Source: a virus
Length of the DNA: 35,945 bases
Strand: one strand, 5' to 3'
IMG/VR virus record: IMGVR_UViG_3300042486_001174
Span: 1 to 35,945 of that record
Shown: piece by piece, positions 13,319 to 20,787 of the stretch
How positions within the stretch are numbered: position 1 is the stretch's first letter
Layout: each line of letters opens with the position of its first letter
Notes under the pieces: generated by a model
Databases searched by the model: none
Seen by the model: the letters and a program-made list of their open reading frames with translations, nothing else
Told to the model about the DNA's origin: nothing
Position numbers and translations under genes: made by a program

Positions 13319-13509
13319 ATACACCAACAAACCACCATTCGTTGCGTCTATTGGATTTGGCGATTCGTTGGAACACTCAAGCTGAAATCTACGATGAGGA
13401 AGGCAATGCTGACTGCGGGACGGGATCGGACGTCCCTTACGCGATGGCTTCAATGCTACGCGAACACGCCGCCGAGATTGAAAAGCTGGCATACATGTCT
13501 AAAGAATAA
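13315..13509 (+). CDS. Hypothetical protein (64 aa)
   Basis: It starts at ATG 13315, overlapping the preceding stop by 4 nt. A small acidic helical protein (S-L-R-L-L-D-L-A-I-R-W-N ... M-L-R-E-H-A-A-E-I-E-K-L-A) with one cysteine. Helical content and coupling support it as real; the function is unknown. The RNA ligase gene follows 5 nt downstream. Confidence 0.72.
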   Translation: MNTPTNHHSLRLLDLAIRWNTQAEIYDEEGNADCGTGSDVPYAMASMLREHAAEIEKLAYMSKE

Positions 13510-13514
13510 GTAAA

Positions 13515-14141
13515 ATGAAACCACTTCGCTACAAATATCCTCGCACATTCCATCTTCCATGGAGCGAAGGCTGCACATCAGACGATAAGAAGCTGGCAGG
13601 CAGCGATCACTTCATTGGTCAGCAGGTTGTGATCACCGAAAAGATGGACGGTGAGAATACGACAATCTATCATGACCATGTTCACGCTCGTTCGATTGAC
13701 AGTTCGCATCATTGGTCGCGCTCACGCGTCAAAGAACTGCAGTCTCGCTTGTATGATCTGCCTGAAGATCTGCGAATCTGCGGTGAAAACCTTTATGCCA
13801 AGCATAGCATCAAGTACGATAACCTTGTGGATTACTTCCAGGTCTTCAGTATTTGGAGCCACGAACAATGCCTCTCTTGGAAGGATACTGTTGAGTGGGC
13901 TGAGATTCTTGGGCTGAAGACTGTTCCTGTTCTCTATAGCGGAGTCTATAGCTATCCGATCATCAAGGAGATTCAAAATAAAATGGACTTCTCACGCAGT
14001 GAAGGTTATGTAATTCGCCTAGCCGATTCATTCCGCATGAAGGACTTCTCGAAGAGCGTCGCTAAGTATGTCCGTACTAATCATGTCCAAACCGACGAGC
14101 ATTGGATGACTGCTGAACCTGAAACAAATACCTTAGTATGA
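13515..14141 (+). CDS. RNA ligase family protein (208 aa)
   Basis: Motif I is E-K-M-D-G-E-N with the expected adenylated lysine K43. Motif IIIa-like text follows (E-N-L-Y-A-K-H-S-I-K-Y), then V-F-S-I-W, motif IV E-G-Y-V-I-R-L and motif V K-S-V-A-K-Y-V-R. This is the nucleotidyltransferase core of ATP-dependent 5'-P/3'-OH RNA ligases; the length is short, like minimal Rnl-type enzymes, with little beyond the core. It complements RtcB, which seals 5'-OH ends. The stop overlaps a following micro-frame (ATGA). Confidence 0.85.
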   Translation: MKPLRYKYPRTFHLPWSEGCTSDDKKLAGSDHFIGQQVVITEKMDGENTTIYHDHVHARSIDSSHHWSRSRVKELQSRLYDLPEDLRICGENLYAKHSIKYDNLVDYFQVFSIWSHEQCLSWKDTVEWAEILGLKTVPVLYSGVYSYPIIKEIQNKMDFSRSEGYVIRLADSFRMKDFSKSVAKYVRTNHVQTDEHWMTAEPETNTLV

Positions 14142-14200
14142 AACGAGCAAACGAACTTTCCGATGAAGAACTGCAAACACAACTACTAAACACACTATGA
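14138..14200 (+). CDS. Possible micro-peptide linking two genes (20 aa)
   Basis: ATG 14138 overlaps the RNA ligase stop (ATGA), and its own TGA at 14198-14200 overlaps the next ATG at 14197. The peptide (MKRANELSDEELQTQLLNTL) is a single amphipathic helix at most. It may be a real short protein or only a coupling frame that carries ribosomes to the next gene. Confidence 0.35.
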   Translation: MKRANELSDEELQTQLLNTL

Positions 14201-14433
14201 TCTCTGCATCTGAATTAAACGACATTGCGACTGAGGCGAAGAATCGCCTCGATGAAGAAAGCGCAAAAGTTGAACTCGAAAAGCTTGACGTGCTTTTAAG
14301 AGTAAAGGCCGCGCAAGGATGGTTTGCCACAAGCGTTGATCATCTAAGCGAAATTGCTGTCCGAAGACTTCGTCAACTCGAATATGCGGTGGATTCACGT
14401 GATGACGACTATCTCATTTCTTGGATGAAATGA
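14197..14433 (+). CDS. Hypothetical helical protein (78 aa)
   Basis: A highly charged, helical small protein (T-E-A-K-N-R-L-D-E-E-S-A-K-V-E-L-E-K-L-D-V-L) with a basic C-terminal half. The start overlaps the micro-frame stop. It ends the P2 operon, and an AT-rich inverted repeat follows. No family recognised. Confidence 0.72.
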   Translation: MISASELNDIATEAKNRLDEESAKVELEKLDVLLRVKAAQGWFATSVDHLSEIAVRRLRQLEYAVDSRDDDYLISWMK

Positions 14434-14445
14434 TGCGGAAATCGT

Positions 14446-14470
14446 AATTTTCGGAATTTTGACGAAAATT
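14446..14470. repeat. AT-rich inverted repeat before promoter P3
   Basis: AATTTTCG (14446-14453) and CGAAAATT (14463-14470) form an 8-bp stem with a 9-nt loop, followed 4 nt later by T5. It may act as a weak terminator for the upstream operon or as an operator. A similar AT palindrome (AAATTTT-GTG-AAAATTT) precedes the promoter at 17262. Confidence 0.5.
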
Positions 14471-14494
14471 TATGCATTTTTGTGAAAAAAGTTA

Positions 14495-14523
14495 TTTACA
14501 TTCCGGGCGTTTCCGTTTATAAT
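14495..14523 (+). promoter_or_regulatory. Sigma70-type promoter P3
   Basis: TTTACA (14495-14500), 17-nt spacer, TATAAT (14518-14523) in the same CGTTTATAATAATTCTG context as P2. The expected +1 is G14530, giving a 16-nt leader GTAACGATACTACCAC before the ATG at 14546. Confidence 0.92.
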
Positions 14524-14545
14524 AATTCTGTAACGATACTACCAC

Positions 14546-14977
14546 ATGACTACCGAATCTGCCGCTCTACTCGCCCACATCCAAGCCGAAAACCGCAAAA
14601 CCCTTGAGTGGGTCTCCGCCGATCCACATCGTTTCGCTACGACGCACGTTGAGGATCTTGAGCACTGGAACACGTGCGAAGTGTTCACGGTTGAGGACTT
14701 CATCAAATACAACCTTGCATGCGAAATCTATGACGGCAATAAGGAGATATACGGATACCGGTTGGACTTCCTCGATCTGATGCAGTCGACCGTTGAGGAG
14801 CTGACCGCTGAGGTCAATAGCCTTCGCATTGAGTGCCGACGACAAGCTGAGCAAGAAGAAGCCGATCGCGTCTATGAAAAGGCCGAAGAAGAATACTCCA
14901 ACTGGATGAATTCGGCACATGAGGATCGCGCGATCCGGGATCGCTACGAAGACCTCGCCGAAGCAGCTGAATACTAA
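14546..14977 (+). CDS. Acidic coiled-coil protein (143 aa)
   Basis: First gene of the P3 operon. The N-terminal half is mixed; residues ~75-143 are strongly helical and acidic (V-E-E-L-T-A-E-V-N-S-L-R-I-E-C ... Q-E-E-A-D-R-V-Y-E-K-A-E-E-E-Y). No recognised domain. Confidence 0.78.
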   Translation: MTTESAALLAHIQAENRKTLEWVSADPHRFATTHVEDLEHWNTCEVFTVEDFIKYNLACEIYDGNKEIYGYRLDFLDLMQSTVEELTAEVNSLRIECRRQAEQEEADRVYEKAEEEYSNWMNSAHEDRAIRDRYEDLAEAAEY

Positions 14978-14978
14978 T

Positions 14979-15149
14979 ATGAAACGCGGGGATACTCTTA
15001 AAATCACCAAGACCTTTAATGACAAGCCCGTCACGCTATCTTACTTGGTACTTGCCGTAAAGGAAAACATTGTTACCGTAAGAACTCCTAAAAGATACAT
15101 TGCGCGTCTTAACATCAACAATTTTACACTCATCTCAAAACCACATTAA
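14979..15149 (+). CDS. Small SH3-like basic protein (56 aa)
   Basis: ATG 14979 follows the previous TAA by one base. The product is a short basic beta-type protein (M-K-R-G-D-T-L-K-I-T-K ... V-L-A-V-K-E-N-I-V-T-V) that could fold as a small SH3-like barrel; this is inference from the strand pattern. The DNA ligase gene follows after 1 nt. Confidence 0.65.
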   Translation: MKRGDTLKITKTFNDKPVTLSYLVLAVKENIVTVRTPKRYIARLNINNFTLISKPH

Positions 15150-15150
15150 T

Positions 15151-16500
15151 ATGAAAACATTTGAAAACGTACTATCCGCTCTGAACGAAATTGCTAGCGT
15201 TCCTGGTAAGAAGGACAAAGAAGCGCTCGTCAAGAAGCACCTTGAAAACACACCTGACTTTGAAAAGGTCGTTGTGCTGATGCTGAATCCGTTCAAGCGA
15301 TTCTACATCAAGAACTTCGAGCCAGCGACCGATGCTCCATCAACCTGGAATTCTGATGACGCTTACTTTATCTTTGATGAATTGGCGAAACGGAATGTAT
15401 CTGGAAACGAAGCGCGTTATGCTTGCGGTCGCTTGGTTGCTGCTGGATTTCCCGCTGACCTCATGATCCGTATTCTTAACAAGGATCCTAAGGCAGGCTT
15501 CGGTGAATCCACTGTCAATAAGGCAAAGAAAGGCATCATTCCTGACTTCCCTTATATGCGCTGTGCACTACCAAAGGATGCTAAGTTCTCTACTTGGGAT
15601 TGGAAGAAGGGTGTGATTTCGCAGGAAAAGGCTGACGGAATGTACTGCACAATCAACAAGTCCACTGGAGATATCGCAATGATGTCCCGCAGTGGTAAGC
15701 CGTTTGACACCGACTCCTTCCCAGGTATTGTTGAAGCCGCAAAGAAAATGCTCAACGATAACACGCAGACTCAAGGCGAGCTGCTTGTAATCAATGCTGC
15801 TGGCGAAGTTCAGCCGCGGGAAATTGGTAATGGTATGCTCAACAAGATTGCGCAAGGTGGAGTATGGCCTGACGGCTTTTCTCCGATTTACCATGCATGG
15901 GATCAGATTCCGCTGTCCGAAGTAAAGACCAAGGTTAAGTACAACGTTGGCTATCTTGCGCGTCTCACTGCGCTTGAGGCTCAACTTGGCGAACATAGTC
16001 AGGCAATCGCAGTCATCGACACTCGGGTTGTCCACAACATGGACGAAGCAAAAGCACACTATCGTGAAATGCTTGAAGCTGGCAAGGAAGGTACTATTCT
16101 GTCTGAGCCAAACGCTCCATGGGTTGACAGTACTTCCAAGTTTAAGATCAAGTTTAAGCTGACCGCTACATGTGAATTGGTTATCACTGGCTGGCGTCCT
16201 GGTAAGAACAAGAACAAGGACTTGTTTGGCTCGCTAATTTGTGAATCATCTGACGGTCTGCTTGAGGTCGCTGTCTCTGGTTTTACCGACAGTCATCGTA
16301 AGGAAATCTTCGAAAGCATCGACAGTTACATCGGTACGATTATGTCGGTTGACTCTAATATGATCATGGAACCTTCGCGCGGAGGTAAGAAGTGGAGCCT
16401 GTTCCTTCCACGATTTGCTGAATTCCGTAAGGACAAGACTGAAGCCGATTCGCTTGACAAGATCAAGGAACAATTTGAAGCTGCTATCCAACTCGCATGA
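15151..16500 (+). CDS. gp30: ATP-dependent DNA ligase, T4 gp30-like (449 aa)
   Basis: Seals nicks in duplex DNA using ATP, needed for lagging-strand synthesis and recombination. Motif I is Q-E-K-A-D-G with the adenylated lysine at residue 160, almost the same position as K159 of T4 ligase. Motif III-like G-E-L-L-V, motif IV E-G-T-I-L and motif V F-K-I-K-F-K-L follow, then a C-terminal OB-fold region. The N-terminal ~130 residues are helical, as in the T4 enzyme. The start is ATG 15151, one base after the preceding gene; an upstream in-frame ATG (15100) lies within that gene. The TGA overlaps the next start. Confidence 0.92.
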   Translation: MKTFENVLSALNEIASVPGKKDKEALVKKHLENTPDFEKVVVLMLNPFKRFYIKNFEPATDAPSTWNSDDAYFIFDELAKRNVSGNEARYACGRLVAAGFPADLMIRILNKDPKAGFGESTVNKAKKGIIPDFPYMRCALPKDAKFSTWDWKKGVISQEKADGMYCTINKSTGDIAMMSRSGKPFDTDSFPGIVEAAKKMLNDNTQTQGELLVINAAGEVQPREIGNGMLNKIAQGGVWPDGFSPIYHAWDQIPLSEVKTKVKYNVGYLARLTALEAQLGEHSQAIAVIDTRVVHNMDEAKAHYREMLEAGKEGTILSEPNAPWVDSTSKFKIKFKLTATCELVITGWRPGKNKNKDLFGSLICESSDGLLEVAVSGFTDSHRKEIFESIDSYIGTIMSVDSNMIMEPSRGGKKWSLFLPRFAEFRKDKTEADSLDKIKEQFEAAIQLA

Positions 16501-16880
16501 CAAACGAAGAATACAGTCAGTGGTATACTGACCATGAAAAGAGTAGTTATCGCCGCAGCCGAATCCTAAAAGGAACACGGGATGACATTCACATCATTGC
16601 TATTCCAACTGGACGCAAACTGGACCGATACATCGAAGGATTTGTAGTCCGTAGCGGAAATGAAAATGTATTCCCAGTTGGATACGTTTCACCCGCATGG
16701 ATTGCCGAATCATTTGAATTTGATGATTCCTTCAAAATAACACTATCACCTAAATCGCATAGCATTTCCATGCCTGGTTGGATGTGGCTGATTAGTGTCC
16801 CGATTGGTTTAGTCATTCTTGGAGCAATCATGTATGTGTTGGTCTTTGTCGGATTTGCACGTGCTTTCCGTCCATGGTGA
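16497..16880 (+). CDS. Small membrane protein (127 aa)
   Basis: Starts in the ligase stop (ATGA). Residues 1-90 are polar and basic; residues ~94-119 form one long transmembrane helix (W-M-W-L-I-S-V-P-I-G-L-V-I-L-G-A-I-M-Y-V-L-V-F-V-G), followed by a short basic end R-A-F-R-P-W. This predicts a single-pass tail-anchored protein with its main domain in the cytoplasm. Function is unknown. Confidence 0.75.
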   Translation: MTNEEYSQWYTDHEKSSYRRSRILKGTRDDIHIIAIPTGRKLDRYIEGFVVRSGNENVFPVGYVSPAWIAESFEFDDSFKITLSPKSHSISMPGWMWLISVPIGLVILGAIMYVLVFVGFARAFRPW

Positions 16881-16881
16881 T

Positions 16882-17220
16882 ATGTCTAAAATTTCTACAA
16901 CTAACGGAGAATTACCTTGTCTTCAAGCAAGAGTAATATCGGCGGAAAACAATAATGTTCTCATTCAAGTAAGATGTCCTGCGGGGTTATCAACGCTGAC
17001 TGGAGATGACGCACTAGAATTGGCCAACAACATCAAGCATCAGTTAACGCAAGTTGGATTTGAGTCTGCATCTGTCAGGGCATTCAAAGAAGAATTTGAC
17101 CGCATTTTAGCGTCAAAGACAGATAGTCGTACATATCTTCTCTGTAGTGCTCTAGAATCATCTCTTTATTCCGATCTGGGTAAATTACTGCCAGGAATGC
17201 CACGAGGCGTTCTAGAATGA
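16882..17220 (+). CDS. Hypothetical protein (112 aa)
   Basis: ATG 16882 is 1 nt after the membrane-protein stop; an upstream in-frame ATG (16819) would overlap that gene. A soluble protein with an N-terminal beta region and helical middle (G-D-D-A-L-E-L-A-N-N-I-K-H-Q-L). Unknown family. It ends the P3 operon 41 nt before the next promoter. Confidence 0.7.
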   Translation: MSKISTTNGELPCLQARVISAENNNVLIQVRCPAGLSTLTGDDALELANNIKHQLTQVGFESASVRAFKEEFDRILASKTDSRTYLLCSALESSLYSDLGKLLPGMPRGVLE

Positions 17221-17261
17221 CGAAAAATACGAAATTTTGTGAAAATTTACGAAAAAAGATA

Positions 17262-17290
17262 TTTACATCCGAGCATTTTCCGTTTATAAT
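17262..17290 (+). promoter_or_regulatory. Sigma70-type promoter P4
   Basis: TTTACA (17262-17267), 17-nt spacer, TATAAT (17285-17290). The expected +1 is G17297 with the same GTAAGGCAACCACTAC leader as P2, ending at ATG 17316. Upstream lies the palindrome AAATTTTGTGAAAATTT. Confidence 0.92.
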
Positions 17291-17315
17291 AATTCCGTAA
17301 GGCAACCACTACAAA

Positions 17316-17558
17316 ATGAATACCAATTACGATACTGCTGAACAAGCTGAAGATGCCGCTAAGGCGTATGCCGAAGCAAATGGCGGTGTTGATACTTTTG
17401 ACGGCATGAACTGCAACGATTACCTCGAGGAAGGTCAAGTTGAGTGCAGCGGCTGGGACGGCTTCGACCGTCGTTGTGACTGCGGCAATCGTCGAGTCTA
17501 TTGGGAGATCGAAAAAACCTCTGACGGAAAGTTTTACGCAGTCGCTCGCGCTTACTAA
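17316..17558 (+). CDS. Cysteine-containing small protein (80 aa)
   Basis: First gene of P4. The N-terminal half is alanine/acid-rich and helical; the second half has four cysteines in N-C-N-D, E-C-S-G-W-D-G and R-C-D-C-G, which could bind a metal (C-x-C arrangement). The end (V-Y-W-E-I-E-K-T-S-D-G-K-F-Y-A-V) is a beta hairpin. No known family. Confidence 0.75.
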   Translation: MNTNYDTAEQAEDAAKAYAEANGGVDTFDGMNCNDYLEEGQVECSGWDGFDRRCDCGNRRVYWEIEKTSDGKFYAVARAY

Positions 17559-17576
17559 TTCTAATCACTACATAAC

Positions 17577-17732
17577 ATGACAGACGCTCAAAAGAAACTC
17601 GAAAAATTCAAAAAGGATTTCTCTGCATTACTAAATAAGCACCCTGAGATTACTGTTTCTGGAGATATAAATGGAGATCCAGTTGCGTATATTTTTGATG
17701 GAATTAAAACGAAAACGATCAATCTTAAATAG
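17577..17732 (+). CDS. Hypothetical small protein (51 aa)
   Basis: ATG 17577 to TAG 17732, with an A/C-rich leader (CACTACATAAC) and no SD. A lysine-rich helix (T-D-A-Q-K-K-L-E-K-F-K-K-D-F) is followed by a short beta segment. A second small gene begins immediately after its stop. Supported by coding-like residue mix and tight spacing only. Confidence 0.6.
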   Translation: MTDAQKKLEKFKKDFSALLNKHPEITVSGDINGDPVAYIFDGIKTKTINLK

Positions 17733-17882
17733 ATGCAAGACGAATCAAAAGTCGATGATTACCTCGATGAACTTCGAGTGCTGATCCTCAAGTCAAAAAC
17801 CAACTTAACCTTCGCCGACCGAAAAAGATTCCGCATCGTCTGTAAGGAACTTAAAGCTCTCGGATACACACTTACTCTATAA
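17733..17882 (+). CDS. Hypothetical small protein (49 aa)
   Basis: ATG 17733 abuts the preceding TAG; the TAA ends at 17882, 1 nt before the next ATG. A helical, basic protein (Y-L-D-E-L-R-V-L-I-L-K-S-K ... D-R-K-R-F-R-I-V-C-K-E-L-K). The perfect packing between neighbours supports it. Function is unknown. Confidence 0.6.
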   Translation: MQDESKVDDYLDELRVLILKSKTNLTFADRKRFRIVCKELKALGYTLTL

Positions 17883-17883
17883 T

Positions 17884-18342
17884 ATGAACTTCACCGTTTC
17901 TGCTTTCACCCCGCCAAAAGGCACCACAGTTACTCGCCCTATGACCTACGCTGAGCGTAAGCTTGAAGGTCGTAAAGGTTACGCTCGTCACATCCTCAGT
18001 AAATTGCTAGAGTTGCGTCATTGGGCTGACGTGAATGACTTCAAATGCAAAGGTAACGGAACCAAAATTGTCCTTTCTTTCAAAGGCAATCGTGCAACTA
18101 TCAATTTTCAATATTCCAACGGCGCAACTAAGTTTAACCCAATCGTTTGCCCTTTGTATGACAAAGGAGACGGTACATACACACTTGATCAATGGCTGAC
18201 CGCTCAGGATCCATGCCTTGGTGCGCGTCTTCTCAAGAACGGACGTAAGCAGATTCTTGATCGTAAAAGTCGCGAAGGCGAAAAGAAAAAACAGACTTAC
18301 ACTGAGCCCCACTCTCCAATGGAAATTGATGAATTCATCTGA
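17884..18342 (+). CDS. Hypothetical basic protein (152 aa)
   Basis: A soluble, lysine/arginine-rich protein: a helical segment (Y-A-R-H-I-L-S-K-L-L-E-L-R-H-W) is followed by strands (T-K-I-V-L-S-F-K-G-N-R-A-T-I-N-F) and a very basic C-terminal stretch (D-R-K-S-R-E-G-E-K-K-K). It could bind nucleic acid, by composition only. The next gene starts 14 nt before its stop. Confidence 0.76.
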   Translation: MNFTVSAFTPPKGTTVTRPMTYAERKLEGRKGYARHILSKLLELRHWADVNDFKCKGNGTKIVLSFKGNRATINFQYSNGATKFNPIVCPLYDKGDGTYTLDQWLTAQDPCLGARLLKNGRKQILDRKSREGEKKKQTYTEPHSPMEIDEFI

Positions 18343-18535
18343 ACCACGTTATGAAATCCATGGCCAAAGCATCTTCTTCAAGAAAGTGCCGCTGGTCCTG
18401 CACATTTCATTTTCTCGCAAGTATTATGGACTGTCGATATCTGCCGCTCGTCGCAAGATGAAAGGATGGCATACTCGCGGCCAACAAGACGAAATCATTC
18501 ACTACCTTAAAACACAAAAATACATAACACAATGA
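18329..18535 (+). CDS. Hypothetical small basic protein (68 aa)
   Basis: The likely start is ATG 18329, overlapping the previous gene by 14 nt, rather than an upstream in-frame ATG at 18218 deep within it. Product is basic and beta-rich (Y-E-I-H-G-Q-S-I-F-F-K-K-V-P) with R-R-K-M-K-G-W in the middle. Its TGA overlaps the next start (ATGA). Confidence 0.65.
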   Translation: MNSSEPRYEIHGQSIFFKKVPLVLHISFSRKYYGLSISAARRKMKGWHTRGQQDEIIHYLKTQKYITQ

Positions 18536-19044
18536 AAGTAAAATACAAAGGAAGCGCGCAATCTATCAACAACAACGACACTTATACGGTGCTTGATCGT
18601 TGTGGATACACCGATCGTTACAAGATTCGCAATGATTCTGGTTGCGTTGAATGGTATGCGGCTAGGAAATTCGTTGAAGTCAATGAAAAGGTTGATACCT
18701 CGACGGCTATTAACAGCGATCTTGTGAATAAGATTCAGCGTGAACTTAAGGAGACCGAAGAACGTCTGGGCGTTCTCCGAAATGAACTTGAGAACGCAAA
18801 GAACCCGCCAAGCAAAAACATTTTGGAACGTGCTACTCGTAAGCTTGGTCGCAGTTGGATAAACGAAGTTGGAGGTGCTTTAGATAACCTCGCAGATGAT
18901 TTGGTGATTATCACCGGTGAATGGGTTCGCGGCCTTTCCATTGGCGTATCTATTGAAGGTGATGGGATCATGCTTGACCGTGATTATGACTGGAACATCA
19001 CGTATCGTAACGGACGTCCTATTCTTCTAATTCTTGACAAGTAA
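18532..19044 (+). CDS. Hypothetical protein with coiled coil (170 aa)
   Basis: Residues 1-50 are beta-like (Y-T-V-L-D-R-C-G-Y-T-D-R-Y-K-I), residues ~60-95 form a charged coiled coil (L-V-N-K-I-Q-R-E-L-K-E-T-E-E-R-L-G-V-L), and the remainder is mixed with G-E-W-V-R-G-L-S-I-G-V-S. The N-terminal part resembles small SH3-like phage proteins; function is unknown. Starts by ATGA overlap. Confidence 0.74.
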   Translation: MKVKYKGSAQSINNNDTYTVLDRCGYTDRYKIRNDSGCVEWYAARKFVEVNEKVDTSTAINSDLVNKIQRELKETEERLGVLRNELENAKNPPSKNILERATRKLGRSWINEVGGALDNLADDLVIITGEWVRGLSIGVSIEGDGIMLDRDYDWNITYRNGRPILLILDK

Positions 19045-19046
19045 TT

Positions 19047-19268
19047 ATGACAGGACAACTTCCAAGACCAGGTAGTGTTTGGCGCCAGACCGCTCTTAAT
19101 CGGCAAATGCGTGTAGTCTTCTCAAGCATGAAGGAGATCATCGCGCATGATGCTGAAATGAGTGATCGTCTTGAACACATAGTTTCATGGGTAGGTACCG
19201 CCGATGAGTTTAACAAACTCTTTGAACCAGGTGACCCATCTAAATTCCCTCAGACCGCAAAGGCATGA
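19047..19268 (+). CDS. Hypothetical protein (73 aa)
   Basis: Small helical protein (M-K-E-I-I-A-H-D-A-E-M-S-D-R-L-E-H-I) with a proline/glycine start. Two nt after the preceding stop; its TGA overlaps the next ATG. No family recognised. Confidence 0.7.
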   Translation: MTGQLPRPGSVWRQTALNRQMRVVFSSMKEIIAHDAEMSDRLEHIVSWVGTADEFNKLFEPGDPSKFPQTAKA

Positions 19269-19663
19269 TTGTTGAAATTCAAACAACGAAGGAAATCCAA
19301 TTGACGCATGTTTGGATTCAGGTGCCAGTGCGATATGAAGACCAAGACATTCCATACGATTTCCCTTTCAGAACAAAGAACGTATGGACGCCGGCAATTG
19401 AACTTGACACTGGACGTGTTGTCGATTGGCCAAAGGGCGTATCGGCAAATGTGTATCTAAAGGTATGCGATTCAGGTCGATATAATCTTATGGATAATGG
19501 GATGATCGTTGAGACAATTCATGATTATGTCCCAGCCTTTATTCCAAATGAATATGGCGATTACATCAATTTTGACATCAATGAGGATGGTGTCATTCTT
19601 AATTGGTATAATCCCGAAAGTATCAAAGATATGATCGAAGAATATCTAAACGAAAACTCATGA
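19265..19663 (+). CDS. Hypothetical beta-rich protein (132 aa)
   Basis: A soluble, acidic, beta-rich protein: V-W-I-Q-V-P-V-R-Y-E-D near the N-terminus, W-T-P-A-I-E-L-D-T-G-R-V-V-D-W-P in the middle, and an acidic helix (I-K-D-M-I-E-E-Y-L-N-E-N) at the end. The W-x-x-x-I-x-x-x-T-G-x-V-x-x-W-P pattern appears in uncharacterised phage and plasmid proteins. It overlaps both neighbours by 4 nt, so it is coupled to the phosphatase gene. Confidence 0.72.
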   Translation: MIVEIQTTKEIQLTHVWIQVPVRYEDQDIPYDFPFRTKNVWTPAIELDTGRVVDWPKGVSANVYLKVCDSGRYNLMDNGMIVETIHDYVPAFIPNEYGDYINFDINEDGVILNWYNPESIKDMIEEYLNENS

Positions 19664-20235
19664 AAAATCTGTATCTTATCCGACATGGCCAAAGCGTCGC
19701 GAATGTCGATCCTTCGCATTACTTCACTCAGCATGATCATCTGATTAGTCTTACTGACCTTGGGCGCGAACAGGCAAAGGAGGCGGGCAAGCGAGTATCT
19801 TACTTGGTGCAGAACCGTCCATTCACGATTGTTCATTCTCCATTTGTGCGTGCGTCTGAAACGGCGTCGATCATTGACAAGCAATGTATTCTTGACGGGA
19901 AGTATGCAGCGATCCATGAATCTCCTCTGTTGTATGAACGCAGCTGGGGTAACCTACGTGAAATTGTCGACAGCCCTGAATTGGATGCTAACATGCATTT
20001 CAATTTCTTCTATCGACCTGTAAGCGGCGAAAGCTTTGCAGATACGTATGTTCGCGTTGTGACCTTCTTGCAAGAAGTTCGTATTGGGCGATATCCGCAT
20101 GATGACATTGTGATTGTTGCTCATGGTGAATGGATTCGTTTAGCAATGATGTATTTGCGTAGTCAATCAGTAGATTACTTTAATCGCTATCATACAAATC
20201 CTGAAAATTGTAAGGTTATCCTAGAACAACTATGA
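19660..20235 (+). CDS. Histidine phosphatase superfamily protein (191 aa)
   Basis: The N-terminal R-H-G-Q-S motif (R8, H9, G10) carries the phospho-accepting histidine; the second catalytic histidine is in V-A-H-G-E-W, with the conserved arginine in S-P-F-V-R-A-S-E-T-A. This is the phosphoglycerate-mutase-like fold; members remove phosphate from sugars, nucleotides or proteins. The substrate cannot be told. It is the last gene of the P4 operon. The next gene is another phosphate-ester enzyme (HD hydrolase), so a role in nucleotide metabolism is possible. Confidence 0.88.
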   Translation: MKNLYLIRHGQSVANVDPSHYFTQHDHLISLTDLGREQAKEAGKRVSYLVQNRPFTIVHSPFVRASETASIIDKQCILDGKYAAIHESPLLYERSWGNLREIVDSPELDANMHFNFFYRPVSGESFADTYVRVVTFLQEVRIGRYPHDDIVIVAHGEWIRLAMMYLRSQSVDYFNRYHTNPENCKVILEQL

Positions 20236-20266
20236 TCATTTTGTCAAATTATTACAAATAATGTTG

Positions 20267-20295
20267 TTTACATTTTCCAGGAATCTGTTTATAAT
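20267..20295 (+). promoter_or_regulatory. Sigma70-type promoter P5, near-leaderless
   Basis: TTTACA (20267-20272), 17-nt spacer, TATAAT (20290-20295). The expected +1 (20302) is only 2 nt before the ATG at 20304. Confidence 0.88.
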
Positions 20296-20303
20296 ACTGT
20301 TGT

Positions 20304-20747
20304 ATGGATACCGATAAGATCATTAACTCTGACGTTTTGGAATTTTCCACTCGTGCGCATGCCGGACAAACCCGAAAGTTTACGGGCACGCCTTACATCA
20401 CGCATCCAATTGCGGTTGCATCAATTGCAAAGGATATTGTTGATAGTGATTGGATTGACAATTCACTGCTTGAGAAGGTTGCATTGCTTCACGATGTTCT
20501 TGAAGATACTGATGTTACATATGAAGAATTGCTTGAGGTATTTGGAGGAGAAGTCGCGGGCTGTGTTCGGATTTTGACTAAGATTCCAAGTGAAACTTAT
20601 CTGCAAGCAATCTTGCGTGCGAAAAAGAATCCAATCACTCGCATTGTAAAGTATGCAGACAATGTGCATAACAGCTCAGATCTTAAGCCGGGTTGTCTAA
20701 AGGACAAGTACGAGATGTCAATGTACATTCTTTCAGACGGACACTAA
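20304..20747 (+). CDS. HD-domain (p)ppGpp hydrolase-like protein (147 aa)
   Basis: The layout H-A-G-Q-T-R-K-F-T-G-T-P-Y-I-T-H-P (H34), L-L-H-D-V-L-E-D-T (H63-D64) and V-K-Y-A-D-N-V-H-N matches the N-terminal hydrolase domain of SpoT and the small MESH1-type alarmone hydrolases. No synthetase domain follows, so hydrolysis only is predicted. It could keep the host alarmone level low during infection; that is inference. Related HD phosphohydrolases act on other nucleotides, so the substrate is open. It has its own promoter, with almost no leader. Confidence 0.83.
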   Translation: MDTDKIINSDVLEFSTRAHAGQTRKFTGTPYITHPIAVASIAKDIVDSDWIDNSLLEKVALLHDVLEDTDVTYEELLEVFGGEVAGCVRILTKIPSETYLQAILRAKKNPITRIVKYADNVHNSSDLKPGCLKDKYEMSMYILSDGH

Positions 20748-20752
20748 TTTGA

Positions 20753-20781
20753 TTTACATACAACCATAATCCATTTATAAT
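20753..20781 (+). promoter_or_regulatory. Sigma70-type promoter P6, leaderless
   Basis: TTTACA (20753-20758), 17-nt spacer, TATAAT (20776-20781). Counting seven bases from the last base of the -10, the +1 falls on the A of the ATG at 20788. Confidence 0.85.
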
Positions 20782-20787
20782 AACAAT

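Noticed and set aside
17878-17883. TATAAT at the end of the 49-aa gene
   Set aside because: No matching -35 at the right distance; it is made by the last codons and stop of the gene.
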